From positions 18,955 through 82,954 of the forward strand of contig JBLIMR010000004.1 of assembly GCA_047638815.1 (NCBI GenBank): 64,000 bases of DNA, in the 5' to 3' direction. The first letter of the stretch is position 1. Each line of letters opens with the position of its first letter. This stretch comes from JAJRRH01 sp047638815 (GTDB taxonomy: Bacteria > Bacteroidota > Bacteroidia > Flavobacteriales_D > JABDKJ01). Positions 26,719 through 35,374 of this stretch are shown one piece after another. The position numbers were made by a program, and so were the translations under genes. The notes beneath the pieces were generated by a model. It did not search any database. It saw nothing but the letters and a program-made list of their open reading frames with translations, and was not told the DNA's origin.

Positions 26719-26726
26719 CGAAGTTA
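26719..26726 (-). promoter_or_regulatory. -7-like box (TAACTTCG) of the aconitase gene
   Basis: Read leftward, TAACTTCG resembles TAnnTTTG with one change and lies about 49 bases before the aconitase ATG. A small CTCGG/CCGAG hairpin follows in the leader. Confidence 0.3.
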
Positions 26727-26875
26727 ATGATTTTGAAAATATTTTTTCAGCCTTAAATTCTTTTGCTCAACATCAGTTTGAAGATGAATCACACAGCTGA
26801 AAACAACCCTCGATAATATGCGAAATATAGAGCGTTTCTTGTAAGACTTAAATAACTACGACCAATGAGGAATGC

Positions 26876-27973
26876 CTATTGCACAACCAAAGTACTTCTT
26901 CCAACAGTTTTATCATTATCATTTAATAACGTCACATTATAGATTCCGCTACTGACATCCCTTAATTCTAAAACATATTGTTTGGAACCTCTTTCCACGT
27001 ATTCAATCAAAACCAATCGACCCGTCATGTCGGTTAAGGTTATGGAGTCAAAATATTTGCCTTCAACACTTACAACGACTCTATCCGTTGCGGGATTAGG
27101 AAATAATTTGAATGCTTGATTTTGGCGAATCTCATCAACTCCAACAGGCTCTATAAAAACAAAGTCGTCATATTCATCAGCATACTCTTCAACATTAAAG
27201 GCACTGTCAACAGAAACACTCATGAAATGATAAGTCATTCCAACTTCGCCCGTAAAATCAGCTGTCGATTCGGTAGTTTGCGCCATCCATGGTGTCCAAT
27301 TGCTTGACCCATCCGTATTGTTGTAAATATTATAATAAAGTATGTTTGGATCAGTAAAATCTGTTTCCCAAGTAACATTTACAACAGTTTCACCATTCAC
27401 ATAATCAGTGATATCATTTACATGACTTTGAGGTACTTCATTGTCGAAAATATTCACCCATGTATTGGTTACAATTGGATCATTGAAATCGAAATATATC
27501 TGTGCATCATTTTCAATGACTGTGTCAGACTCCACATCTTCAAGTAGATTAATCTCAAATGCTACAAAGCCAATTCCCTCTGGCGCATTGACATTTGGTG
27601 GAAGAAAACCTTGGTCAATATCCTCTGTAGGTATCATACTAAGCGTATCAAGTGTCTCAAACAACCAACTTGCTATTCCTGTTCCTTCATCAAAGTTTGT
27701 CATAATTCTAAGAATGTTGGGCACGTCCGGTCTTAGATCTATTTCCGTTGACCCTTCTAATTCATTTAACGTAACAACATTCTGTCCCCAACTTGCTGCC
27801 GTATATTTAAAAGTGCTGACATCAAATACATTTAAATCAAGACTATCAATTACCAATACGGTTTTAGCTGCCAGCGTTGCGGAGTCAACATTTTCGAAAT
27901 GAATGGCGTAATACATATCACTGTTATTGATGAATGCACCCCCAAATTCTTGTGATGGGCCAATATCCTTAAC
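26876..27973 (-). pseudogene. C-terminal fragment of a large T9SS-secreted surface protein
   Basis: The frame starts directly after a stop (27974-27976) with KDIGPSQEFGGAFINNSDMY, mid-domain, so the 5' part is missing. It contains ENDAQIYFDFNDPIVTNTWV, typical of a conserved C-terminal domain in Bacteroidota surface proteins, a fibronectin-like stretch (VNVTWETDFTDPNILYYNIY) and a final T9SS sorting domain (LFPNPATDRVVVSVEG ... SGIYNVTLLN). The ATG at 27916 could in principle start translation but would give no signal peptide. It is a truncated gene joined to a TPR gene remnant. Confidence 0.65.
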
Positions 27974-28439
27974 TCAACTATCCGATTTAGCATAATCAAG
28001 CAATTTATAATAAACATTTAAACTTTCGTTGAAGTCACCTTGCTGCTGACAAATTACAGCCTTCTGATACAGACCATCATTTTTCATTTTTAGATTACCT
28101 GTGCCATCAGTATAAGCCAAATACCTACCCAATACTAGCCAATCCTTTCTCAAATTCCTCAGTCTTTCTGCTAATTACACCATCTTTATAATCAGCAATA
28201 GCAATCCCTCGCTTGTCATTTAATTTTTCACAAATCATCCTGGCAGAATCAATATGAGCCTGAGCGTCTTTGATATTTGAGTTTATAAGCAACCAACACA
28301 ATCTCCCATGCGCTGAGGCTATATCTTTTTGATTCCCCGAGTTTTTCACTAAGAGATACAAGCTATCTAGTTCTCTATTCTGAGAAAATGAATCACCTAA
28401 TATAAAAAGGCTAAATAGTATGATGAATAGTGTTTTCAA
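27974..28439 (-). pseudogene. TPR protein N-terminal fragment with frameshift
   Basis: It begins with a signal peptide (KTLFIILFSLFILGDSFSQN) and helical TPR-like repeats (DIASAHGRLCWLLINSNIKD). After EFEKGLASI, near 28130, the frame breaks. The same repeat pattern continues in another frame: GRYLAYTDGTGNLKMKNDGL and QKAVICQQQGDFNESLNVYY, up to a stop at 27974-27976. It looks like the sensor half of a TPR-type signalling protein whose 3' part has been lost. The next sequence is the T9SS fragment, in the same frame. Confidence 0.6.
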
Positions 28440-28727
28440 TTGCTAGCAGAATCTTTTTAAAAGTAAGAAGGTGATTTTTTCATACTCAATGGTTCGTTAT
28501 AGTTGGTAAGTTAAATAAAATTATAGCAATAAAGAATTATGGCAGCAAGATCAGGAATAGTCTAACGAAATAAATCAGTTTAAACGATGAATTACAAAAT
28601 ATAGGGAAAACCCTTGGAAATAATTGAGTTTGAGTGATGATTTAATAATTTTGAATTACCACATTACTTTATTCATGCAGTAAGACAAAATAATATTGGA
28701 GTTCTATTTCATTGAGTCTACACTCTC

Positions 28728-29474
28728 TTACTTCTTATCAATATTCCAACTAAAGCCCAATGAGACATAGTTGCTTTTAGAGGTCAAACCAACTCCAAAA
28801 GAGTAATCAAGTTGTAAGTTATCTCGCAACAAATAGGTAATTCCTCCATCAAAATTATTTTCATAATCTTCAAATTCTATGAAGGATCCAAACTGTTCTA
28901 TGTACAATCCAAGCTTCTCAGTGAGACCAACACCAACCGCTATTGAGTTTGTTAAATTACCATCTCCAAACCCAAAGTAATCATATCCAATATTATATCC
29001 GAGACCGATATCATCACTTATTTCATGTGCTATGGAAATTTTATTAATCGTTCCGTAAGAATCAATCGTAAACGATGGTCCACCAGTCGGAACAATAAGA
29101 TGAGATAAAACAGCAATTTCAGTATTCACATCTTCATTCCTCAATACTTGTACCTTGGTGCCAATTTCCAAATCACTTACACCCACTAAATTCAGTGTCT
29201 CTTTGTCACTCTTCAAATATTCCACCTGATTGAGTATTCTTAACTCTACCCCCTCAGTTATGCCCAATCTAAAGAGATTCGTTGGTGCTAAAACATTGCG
29301 AAAATTTACGCCAAATTTTTCGAAATACTCAACCAATACTCCTGCTTCAATTTGTAAACTACCCTTGTTAATTGTACTGGAACTTTCTGTTTGATCAGGT
29401 CGATCCGTAATTATTTGCTGCGCGGATATATCAATTGTAAATACAATTGCAAATAGGAGTAAATATTTATTCAT
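28728..29474 (-). CDS. Outer-membrane beta-barrel, putative transporter (MetA-pathway-like)
   Basis: 248 residues. A signal peptide (LLLFAIVFTIDISAQ) is followed by ITDRPDQTESSSTINKGSLQ, the opening of the transporter/Phenol_MetA_deg barrel family, and by alternating amphipathic strands up to NYVSLGFSWNIDK. It is the last gene of the metal-uptake operon, 37 bases after the second permease, so a role in passing metal across the outer membrane is plausible. Function is otherwise unknown. Confidence 0.78.
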   Translation of the reverse strand: MNKYLLLFAIVFTIDISAQQIITDRPDQTESSSTINKGSLQIEAGVLVEYFEKFGVNFRNVLAPTNLFRLGITEGVELRILNQVEYLKSDKETLNLVGVSDLEIGTKVQVLRNEDVNTEIAVLSHLIVPTGGPSFTIDSYGTINKISIAHEISDDIGLGYNIGYDYFGFGDGNLTNSIAVGVGLTEKLGLYIEQFGSFIEFEDYENNFDGGITYLLRDNLQLDYSFGVGLTSKSNYVSLGFSWNIDKK

Positions 29475-29511
29475 TTTAATTTTAAATTAGTGTGTAATAT
29501 TTTGATTTTCA

Positions 29512-30672
29512 TTATCCTCTAAACAGGAAGAATCTATCCTTCATTCCTTCTATTTCTATACTATCATCATTAACAATATAGTCAATGGCCTCGGTGGTAA
29601 ACTCAGATCCTTTTGAGGTAAGCGTAGCAATATCATTCTCTACACTAACAAGATTATTCTCTTGAGCTAATTTTAACACTTTTATCGCCATTGACTTTTT
29701 CCAATTAATATGTTCTCCGAGATGCTGTACATGTCTTTCTTGCTCTTCATCATGATTCCCAAGGTGAAGTAAAAATGTAAGTAATGACACTTCTGTTTTT
29801 TGCTGCTTTTGTCTATACATCACCGATAATAACCCTCTCGATGGAGCAAAAAGATATACCATGAGAAAGATTAATCCAAGGACTGTAGTAATTGACCCCG
29901 CAATAGAAGCATCAATCCATTGAGCAAACCAATATCCAGTTATAGCGGCCAACACTCCAAAAGTACTTGACAGAAATAACATCTGTTTTAGATCCTTAGT
30001 CAATAAGTAAGCAGATGCAGCTGGAGCTATCATCAGGGCAACGACCAAAATGGCACCAACAGCCTCAAAGGAGCCCACCGTTGTTACCGATGCGACACTC
30101 ATTAATCCATAGTGCATTATCGCAGGTGATATCCCCAAACTTGCAGCAAGGCCTACATCGAATGTGCTTAATTTAAGTTCTTTGAAATATAGCACTAGTA
30201 GAGTAAGACTTAAAACTAGAATCGATCCGATTATCCATACAGACACTGGGCCCAAATCAAGACCATTGTAAATCCATCGATCGAATGAAGCAAAGGCTAA
30301 CTCACCCAATAAAACAGCATCTACATCAAGATGCACATCATTAGCTCCTCTGGCAATCATGATTACACCGATGCTAAATAAAGCTGGAAAAACCAATCCA
30401 ATAGCCGTATCTTCTTTAACCAATCCTGTTTTTTGGATATATTCAACCAAGACCACCGTGAACACACCACTTACTGCAGCAAGAATAATTAGTAATGGAG
30501 AATTGAGATCATGAGTAATTAGAAAACCAACGACAATACCCGGGAGAATTGAATGACTTATGGCATCTGAAATCAATGCCATTTTTCTCAATACCAAAAA
30601 GGTGCCTGGAAGGGCACATGCCACGGCCACCAAGGATGCTATTAACTGTATTTCAAAATGAACATTACCCAT
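29512..30672 (-). CDS. Metal ABC transporter permease (TroD/MntB-like) with C-terminal winged-helix-like tail
   Basis: 386 residues. About eight membrane segments span 1-275 with the family motifs GTFLVLRKMALISDAISHSI and GLAASLGISPAIMHYGLMS. Residues 300-386 are a soluble tail (ATLTSKGSEFTTEAIDYIVN) resembling the DtxR-like tail that many Bacteroidota TroC/TroD proteins carry. It overlaps the preceding permease by 8 bases, so the pair is coupled and probably forms a heterodimer for Mn, Fe or Zn. Confidence 0.9.
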   Translation of the reverse strand: MGNVHFEIQLIASLVAVACALPGTFLVLRKMALISDAISHSILPGIVVGFLITHDLNSPLLIILAAVSGVFTVVLVEYIQKTGLVKEDTAIGLVFPALFSIGVIMIARGANDVHLDVDAVLLGELAFASFDRWIYNGLDLGPVSVWIIGSILVLSLTLLVLYFKELKLSTFDVGLAASLGISPAIMHYGLMSVASVTTVGSFEAVGAILVVALMIAPAASAYLLTKDLKQMLFLSSTFGVLAAITGYWFAQWIDASIAGSITTVLGLIFLMVYLFAPSRGLLSVMYRQKQQKTEVSLLTFLLHLGNHDEEQERHVQHLGEHINWKKSMAIKVLKLAQENNLVSVENDIATLTSKGSEFTTEAIDYIVNDDSIEIEGMKDRFFLFRG

Positions 30673-31735
30673 CAGTATTTCCGTTTATTTGATCATACAG
30701 GTTTGCTACCTCATTGTATCCTTTTTGAGTCATTGACCACATCTTGTTTTTCACAATGACCAAGTCCTTATCCACCAGTTTCTGCAACGTCTTCGTAGTA
30801 TACCCTTGGAAATTATTAAGAATTCGAATGGTGTGAGGATGGCTTATATCTTCGTGAGTTACTGCAATATCATACATGAACGAAAGGGTCTTTTGTTCTT
30901 CCAGAAGATTTCTGTTTTTTCTCAGTTTCAATTCTTTGAACAACAACCCTCGACTTGGGGAAAAAATAAAAGAAAACAAAACGAAGCCTGAGGCTACCAA
31001 TACGATTACCGGTCCAGTGGATAAATTATTTGCAGAAGCGGAAATGGCCGTTCCAACCACACCAGAACAAGCCCCAAATAGGGCAGCTAAAATCACCATA
31101 GCACTCAAACTATTAGTCCATTGCCTAGCCGCTGCTGCTGGCGCGAGGAGCATTGCGCTCATTAGAACTACTCCCACTGTTTGAAGCCCCATTACAATGG
31201 CAAGCACGATAAAAGCGGTAATAAGAATATCAATGAAACGTGTGTTAAAACCCATCGTTGCTGTAAAATCCTTATCGAAAAGTAGCACTTTGAATTCCTT
31301 CCAAAACATGAGCAGGACAATTAGACAGGCTGATGTAACCACAACCATTAGCCAAACATCAGAGACCATTAATGTTGCTGCTTGGCCGAATAAGTATTTA
31401 TCCAATCCTGCTTGATTAGCGTTTGGCAACTTCTGAATGAAGGTAAGGAGCAGCATACCTACACCGAAGAAGATTGAGAGAATAAGACCTAAGGCAGTGT
31501 CTGATTTGAGCTGTGTTTTAGAGACTATCCCTCTAATCCAGAAAGTGCCTATTAATCCACTTACCAGAGCTCCAAGCATAAGAACATTACTGTCCTTGGC
31601 ACCTGTAATCAAAAATGCTATGGCAATACCGGGCAATGCAGCATGCGATATGGCATCACCCAATAGACTTTGCTTCCTTAGGACAGCAAAAGTACCAAGC
31701 ATACCGCAAACGGCTCCTAACACTGCTGTCCCCAA
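30665..31735 (-). CDS. Metal ABC transporter permease (TroC/MntB-like), start codon uncertain
   Basis: 356 residues from TTG 31735. Motifs are GTFAVLRKQSLLGDAISHAA and DKDFTATMGFNTRFIDILIT, and the C-terminal cytoplasmic tail ends QKGYNEVANLYDQING. The conserved first helix continues in frame upstream of 31735 as EITEYISLVINDYTLRTITL, back to a stop at 31811-31813, without ATG, GTG or TTG. Either a rare start (for example ATT 31765) is used or the start was lost when the repeat at 31828-31896 arose. A start at 31735 would shorten the first segment. Confidence 0.85.
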   Translation of the reverse strand: MGTAVLGAVCGMLGTFAVLRKQSLLGDAISHAALPGIAIAFLITGAKDSNVLMLGALVSGLIGTFWIRGIVSKTQLKSDTALGLILSIFFGVGMLLLTFIQKLPNANQAGLDKYLFGQAATLMVSDVWLMVVVTSACLIVLLMFWKEFKVLLFDKDFTATMGFNTRFIDILITAFIVLAIVMGLQTVGVVLMSAMLLAPAAAARQWTNSLSAMVILAALFGACSGVVGTAISASANNLSTGPVIVLVASGFVLFSFIFSPSRGLLFKELKLRKNRNLLEEQKTLSFMYDIAVTHEDISHPHTIRILNNFQGYTTKTLQKLVDKDLVIVKNKMWSMTQKGYNEVANLYDQINGNTDG

Positions 31736-31827
31736 AGTTATAGTTCGCAGTGTGTAGTCGTTAATGACTAGGGATATGTATTCAGTTATTTCGATTTTTT
31801 CGTCTTTTAGTCAATTAATCTTTTTTT

Positions 31828-31896
31828 GTCGTAAGTCAAATAGTCGTAAGTCTGTTTTAATCCTGCAAAAACCATACACATGGACTTACGACTATT
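31828..31896. repeat. 14-bp inverted repeat plus third copy, between ATPase and permease genes
   Basis: AATAGTCGTAAGTC (31839-31852) is the exact complement of GACTTACGACTATT (31883-31896). GTCGTAAGTC also occurs at 31828-31837. No U-run follows in the direction of transcription, so a normal terminator is unlikely. It could be an RNA processing stem, an operator or a small mobile repeat. Confidence 0.7.
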
Positions 31897-31899
31897 ATT

Positions 31900-32637
31900 C
31901 TATTTCAAAATACTTGTTTTGTAATTAATACCATATGTCCTGGTCAGGTTATCATCATTGAAAATATCTTTCACTGGACCTGTGGCGATTTTCTTAACAT
32001 TGAGAAACGTTACCCAATCAAAATATTCCGGAACGGTTTGAAGATCATGATGCACAACAACTACTGTCTTACCAGTTTTACGAAGCTCTTTTAGAATGTT
32101 GATTATTGCAATTTCTGTGGTTGCGTCAACGCCTTGAAATGGTTCATCCATAAAATAAATTGAAGCATCTTGAACAAGTGCACGAGCCAAGAAAATACGC
32201 TGCTGCTGACCACCCGAAAGCTGAGAAATTTGCCTGTTCTTAAATGGTAGCATCCCAACTTTTTCCAATGCCTCCAATGAAGCCTTTTTCTCGTTTTTCC
32301 CAGGTCTCTTTATCCATCCTAACTTCCCATACGTGCCCATCATGACTACATCCAATGCGGTTGTTGGAAAATCCCAATCCACACTCCCCTTCTGCGGAAC
32401 ATATGCCACGAGAGATCGCTGTTCGTTATAGGGTTTCCCATAGATACTAACCGAACCGGCTATCGGTTCAATTATGCCTAAAACGGATTTAATTAAAGTA
32501 GATTTTCCCGCTCCATTTGGCCCTACAATTGCCATGAGGACTCCTTCAGGAACCGCTAAATCAATATCCCACAGAACCGGCTTATAGTTATAGGCAACCG
32601 TTAAATCATCAATACTAATAGCGATTTTTTCTCCCAT
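31900..32637 (-). CDS. Metal ABC transporter ATP-binding protein (TroB/MntA/ZnuC-like)
   Basis: 245 residues. Walker [10 protein letters not shown] is at about 39-47, the Q-loop is in [14 protein letters not shown], signature LSGGQQQR, Walker [13 protein letters not shown] and H-loop VVVHHD. The [12 protein letters not shown]-loop is typical of the manganese/iron/zinc chelate group. It drives the two permeases from the cytoplasmic side. It starts one base after the binding-protein gene ends. Confidence 0.93.
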   Translation of the reverse strand: MGEKIAISIDDLTVAYNYKPVLWDIDLAVPEGVLMAIVGPNGAGKSTLIKSVLGIIEPIAGSVSIYGKPYNEQRSLVAYVPQKGSVDWDFPTTALDVVMMGTYGKLGWIKRPGKNEKKASLEALEKVGMLPFKNRQISQLSGGQQQRIFLARALVQDASIYFMDEPFQGVDATTEIAIINILKELRKTGKTVVVVHHDLQTVPEYFDWVTFLNVKKIATGPVKDIFNDDNLTRTYGINYKTSILK

Positions 32638-32638
32638 T

Positions 32639-33556
32639 TTATTTTAGTGAATTAACGATTGTCTTAAGGTTGTGTTCAAACATTCCAATATATGTTCCTT
32701 CCACTGTCCCATAATCTCCGAGTGCATCAGAATAAAGCGTTCCTCCAATAACTACTTCATGGCCCTTACTTTGTACTGCTGCTTGCAGTGATTCTATGGT
32801 TCGTTGAGGAACAGAAGACTCCACGAAAATTGCTTTAACGTCCTTTTCAATGATCAATTTTGCTAATTCCTGAACATCCTTAACTCCAGCCTCAGTAACT
32901 GTAGATAAACCCTGTAAGCCAACGACCTCAAATCCAAAGTCCTTTCCAAAGTAACCAAAGGCATCGTGCGCTGTGACAAGAACTCTTTTTTCTTTAGGCA
33001 GGCTCTTTATCATCTCTTTACTTGACGCATCCAGAATTTCCAATTGAGTCATATAGTCCATATATCTCTCCTCATACTTTGAGGCATTATCAGAATCATT
33101 TTTCTGAAGAATTTCTGAAACGAAAGTTGAGATCAATTTCCAGTTATTAATACTAAACCAAATGTGTGGATCGTGATTAGATGCAAATAGATCTGAATGT
33201 ATAAGATCTTCCACTGAAATGCAATCAGCCAAAGCAATTGTATTCTTCTTAGCCCCCATTTTTTCAAAAACCTCAACCAATTTACCTTCAAGATGAAGCC
33301 CATTATATAAGATCAAATCAGCAAGAACCAATTTATTGACATCGCCTGCACTGGCTTTAAACAAATGTGGATCAACTCCAGCGCCCATCAAACCTTGGAC
33401 AATAATCTCATCTCCACCAATTGTCTTCACAAGATCAGTGATCATTGTTGTGGTGCATACTACCTTTAGTTTATCGCTTTCAGGTTGTTTTTCCGAGTTG
33501 CAAGCACTAAAGAAAATTAGCCCTGCAGTAAAGAAAACTAGTCTATTTAATTTCAT
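32639..33556 (-). CDS. Metal-binding lipoprotein of the TroA/MntC family
   Basis: 305 residues with lipobox FFSAC (Cys19), so anchored to a membrane. Metal ligands typical of the family are His64 ([10 protein letters not shown]), His131 (HDPHIWFS), Glu in FVESSVPQ and Asp in [10 protein letters not shown]. The long central helix separates two lobes. It has no His-rich loop between lobes, which favours Mn or Fe over Zn, though this is inference. Its start overlaps the end of the regulator gene by 14 bases. Confidence 0.92.
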   Translation of the reverse strand: MKLNRLVFFTAGLIFFSACNSEKQPESDKLKVVCTTTMITDLVKTIGGDEIIVQGLMGAGVDPHLFKASAGDVNKLVLADLILYNGLHLEGKLVEVFEKMGAKKNTIALADCISVEDLIHSDLFASNHDPHIWFSINNWKLISTFVSEILQKNDSDNASKYEERYMDYMTQLEILDASSKEMIKSLPKEKRVLVTAHDAFGYFGKDFGFEVVGLQGLSTVTEAGVKDVQELAKLIIEKDVKAIFVESSVPQRTIESLQAAVQSKGHEVVIGGTLYSDALGDYGTVEGTYIGMFEHNLKTIVNSLK

Positions 33557-34202
33557 GTAGGTATATGTTTTGTGTAAATGTTGATGGAAGAATCAAGGTT
33601 TTGTTTGCAATCTTTACCTCAGTCAGGGTCGCTTTTTCATATTGATTCAATATGCTTATTTCAGCGCCATTTTCAATGCTATTATTTGAACAGAAATCGA
33701 AAAACTCCTTTTCATCGCTGACCAAACGCACTATCTTATATCGTGATCCAATTTTTCCTTTGTACAAGACAATTGACAGCAAATCCTTAGCCATACTACC
33801 GTCTGCCCCCGGTATAGGATCACCATGAGGATCAAACTTTGGGAAATTTAAGTATTCATTAATCTTGTCAGCAAGAAAATCTGAGGTTTGATGCTCTAAA
33901 CCTTCTGCTTCCTTATGAATTTCATGCATACTCATTTTAAATGTCTGGTGTAAAAAGGTTTCCCATAACCTGTGTTTACGGATAACTTTTAGCGCAAGAA
34001 CCCCACCCTCCTTAGTGAGCTTCATTTCTTGATATTTCTTGTAGATCAGTAGGTTTTTATTGGCCAGTTTTTTGGCCATATCTGTTGCAGCGGCACTAGT
34101 GACTCCTAATTTCCTAGCAACGTTGCCAGTTTTACAATCCTCCTCACTTTGATGATTTAAATGATATATGGTTTTCAGAAAATTTTCAGTAGCTATTGAC
34201 AT
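33543..34202 (-). CDS. mntR: DtxR/MntR family metal-dependent repressor
   Basis: 219 residues from the ATG at 34202. Winged helix 1-65 (TGNVARKLGVTSAAATDMAK), dimerisation and metal-binding region 66-140 (RKHRLWETFLHQ, HEIHKEAEGLEHQTSDFL, DPHGDPIP) and a C-terminal FeoA/SH3-like domain. It senses Mn or Fe and represses uptake genes. It is the first gene of the transporter operon and very probably controls it. The open frame reaches 34304, but the alignment supports MSIATENFLKTIY as the start and a -7 box lies upstream. Confidence 0.9.
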   Translation of the reverse strand: MSIATENFLKTIYHLNHQSEEDCKTGNVARKLGVTSAAATDMAKKLANKNLLIYKKYQEMKLTKEGGVLALKVIRKHRLWETFLHQTFKMSMHEIHKEAEGLEHQTSDFLADKINEYLNFPKFDPHGDPIPGADGSMAKDLLSIVLYKGKIGSRYKIVRLVSDEKEFFDFCSNNSIENGAEISILNQYEKATLTEVKIANKTLILPSTFTQNIYLHEIK

Positions 34203-34228
34203 TTTTTTAAGCTTGCTTAATAATAATA

Positions 34229-34236
34229 CAAAGGTA
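34229..34236 (-). promoter_or_regulatory. -7 box (TACCTTTG) of the metal-uptake operon
   Basis: Read leftward, TACCTTTG fits TAnnTTTG exactly, 26 bases before the mntR ATG. It is flanked by AT-rich half-repeats (TTAGCTA upstream, TTATTATTATTAA downstream) that could hold the regulator's operator; I cannot define it exactly. Confidence 0.5.
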
Positions 34237-34370
34237 GCTAAATATATTATATCAACCTGCTTTTCAAAATCCCTCATGTTAAACAGGATCAGCAAGATAA
34301 ACACCTGTATCCTGTAACTATGAACACACCAACATCGTATAAAATATAACCACCCCTTTATTTGAAAGAG

Positions 34371-35291
34371 ATGAAAATACGTATTATATTGATTTTTTGT
34401 GCCTTAACACTATCACCTAAAGTGTTTGTTTCGCAACATATCCCCTATATTCATGAGCAACTGGTTGAGGATTTCAAGCTATTTGATAAGGCATATCGTG
34501 ATGCTTTTAGAAAATCTAATGGACCAACATCAGTAGAGGATTGGGCTATTGTTCAAAAATACAAAGTGCAATTAACAGACTCTAGACTTGTGTTTGACCA
34601 AGCTTTTGATGAAGATTTTCTGAGTAAAGAGGGCATAAAAGAGTACCTTGAATTACTATTATATCAGAATGAATTTGTTAAATATCATGAAATTTTAGAG
34701 GGTGATGTCGTGAACAGATTTACATCGGATGAGATTTATTATTATCGAGAATTATCTTCAGCTTGGCGAATGGTCAAAGAACAGAAGTCATTCAGAACAA
34801 AAAATTGGATCTATTGTGCTCAATTTGATATAGAACCATATTTGGACCCAAAAAATCCTAATACAGAGTTTACATGGGTAATTGAGAAAAATAGAATGAA
34901 GGCACGTGAATTCGAATATTGCTTTCATAACCCCGGAATCTACTCGATAAAGCTCATAAAGAAAAACCTACTGACTGGCTATTATCTTCCGGACACAACC
35001 TTTCAATATGTCTTGGAGGAGCCTATGGAGGCAGAGTTTACAGATCAGCCCAGTATTTCAAACATTGGCGAATGGATGAATTTCGAAATAGCGGATAGCA
35101 TGAAGCCTATGTGTGAAGCACTCTGGACAATGGGAGATGGAAAAATTCTACTCGGCAATAACGTAAGCCATAGATACACCGTTCCTGGCACTTATACCGT
35201 AACACAGCATCTTACATATTCTGAACACAACTTGGATCATGTAAAAAGCAAGTCCTATCAAGTTTATGTAGGTATTGGTGATAAGGAATAG
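34371..35291 (+). CDS. Secreted PKD-domain protein of unknown function
   Basis: About 306 residues from ATG 34371. Residues 1-20 form a signal peptide (RIILIFCALTLSPKVFVS). Residues 21-130 are helical and unrecognised. The last 85 residues contain a PKD-like module (ALWTMGDGKILLGNNVSHRY, VPGTYTVTQHLTY), and a weaker one may precede it (TEFTWVIEKNRMKAREFEYC). PKD modules mediate protein or glycan contacts at the surface. No T9SS sorting tail is present. An earlier TTG at 34362 is less likely. Confidence 0.65.
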   Translation: MKIRIILIFCALTLSPKVFVSQHIPYIHEQLVEDFKLFDKAYRDAFRKSNGPTSVEDWAIVQKYKVQLTDSRLVFDQAFDEDFLSKEGIKEYLELLLYQNEFVKYHEILEGDVVNRFTSDEIYYYRELSSAWRMVKEQKSFRTKNWIYCAQFDIEPYLDPKNPNTEFTWVIEKNRMKAREFEYCFHNPGIYSIKLIKKNLLTGYYLPDTTFQYVLEEPMEAEFTDQPSISNIGEWMNFEIADSMKPMCEALWTMGDGKILLGNNVSHRYTVPGTYTVTQHLTYSEHNLDHVKSKSYQVYVGIGDKE

Positions 35292-35374
35292 CTCTTATAT
35301 CCGACTATAGACAATAATCAGAAAACGATTGTCAATTTAGATGAAATATAAAATGTTAAAGTGAGTATATAATA

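Noticed and set aside
31828..31896. Inverted repeat as an intrinsic terminator inside the metal operon
   Set aside because: The leftward RNA has A-rich rather than U-rich sequence after the stem, and the loop is 30 bases.
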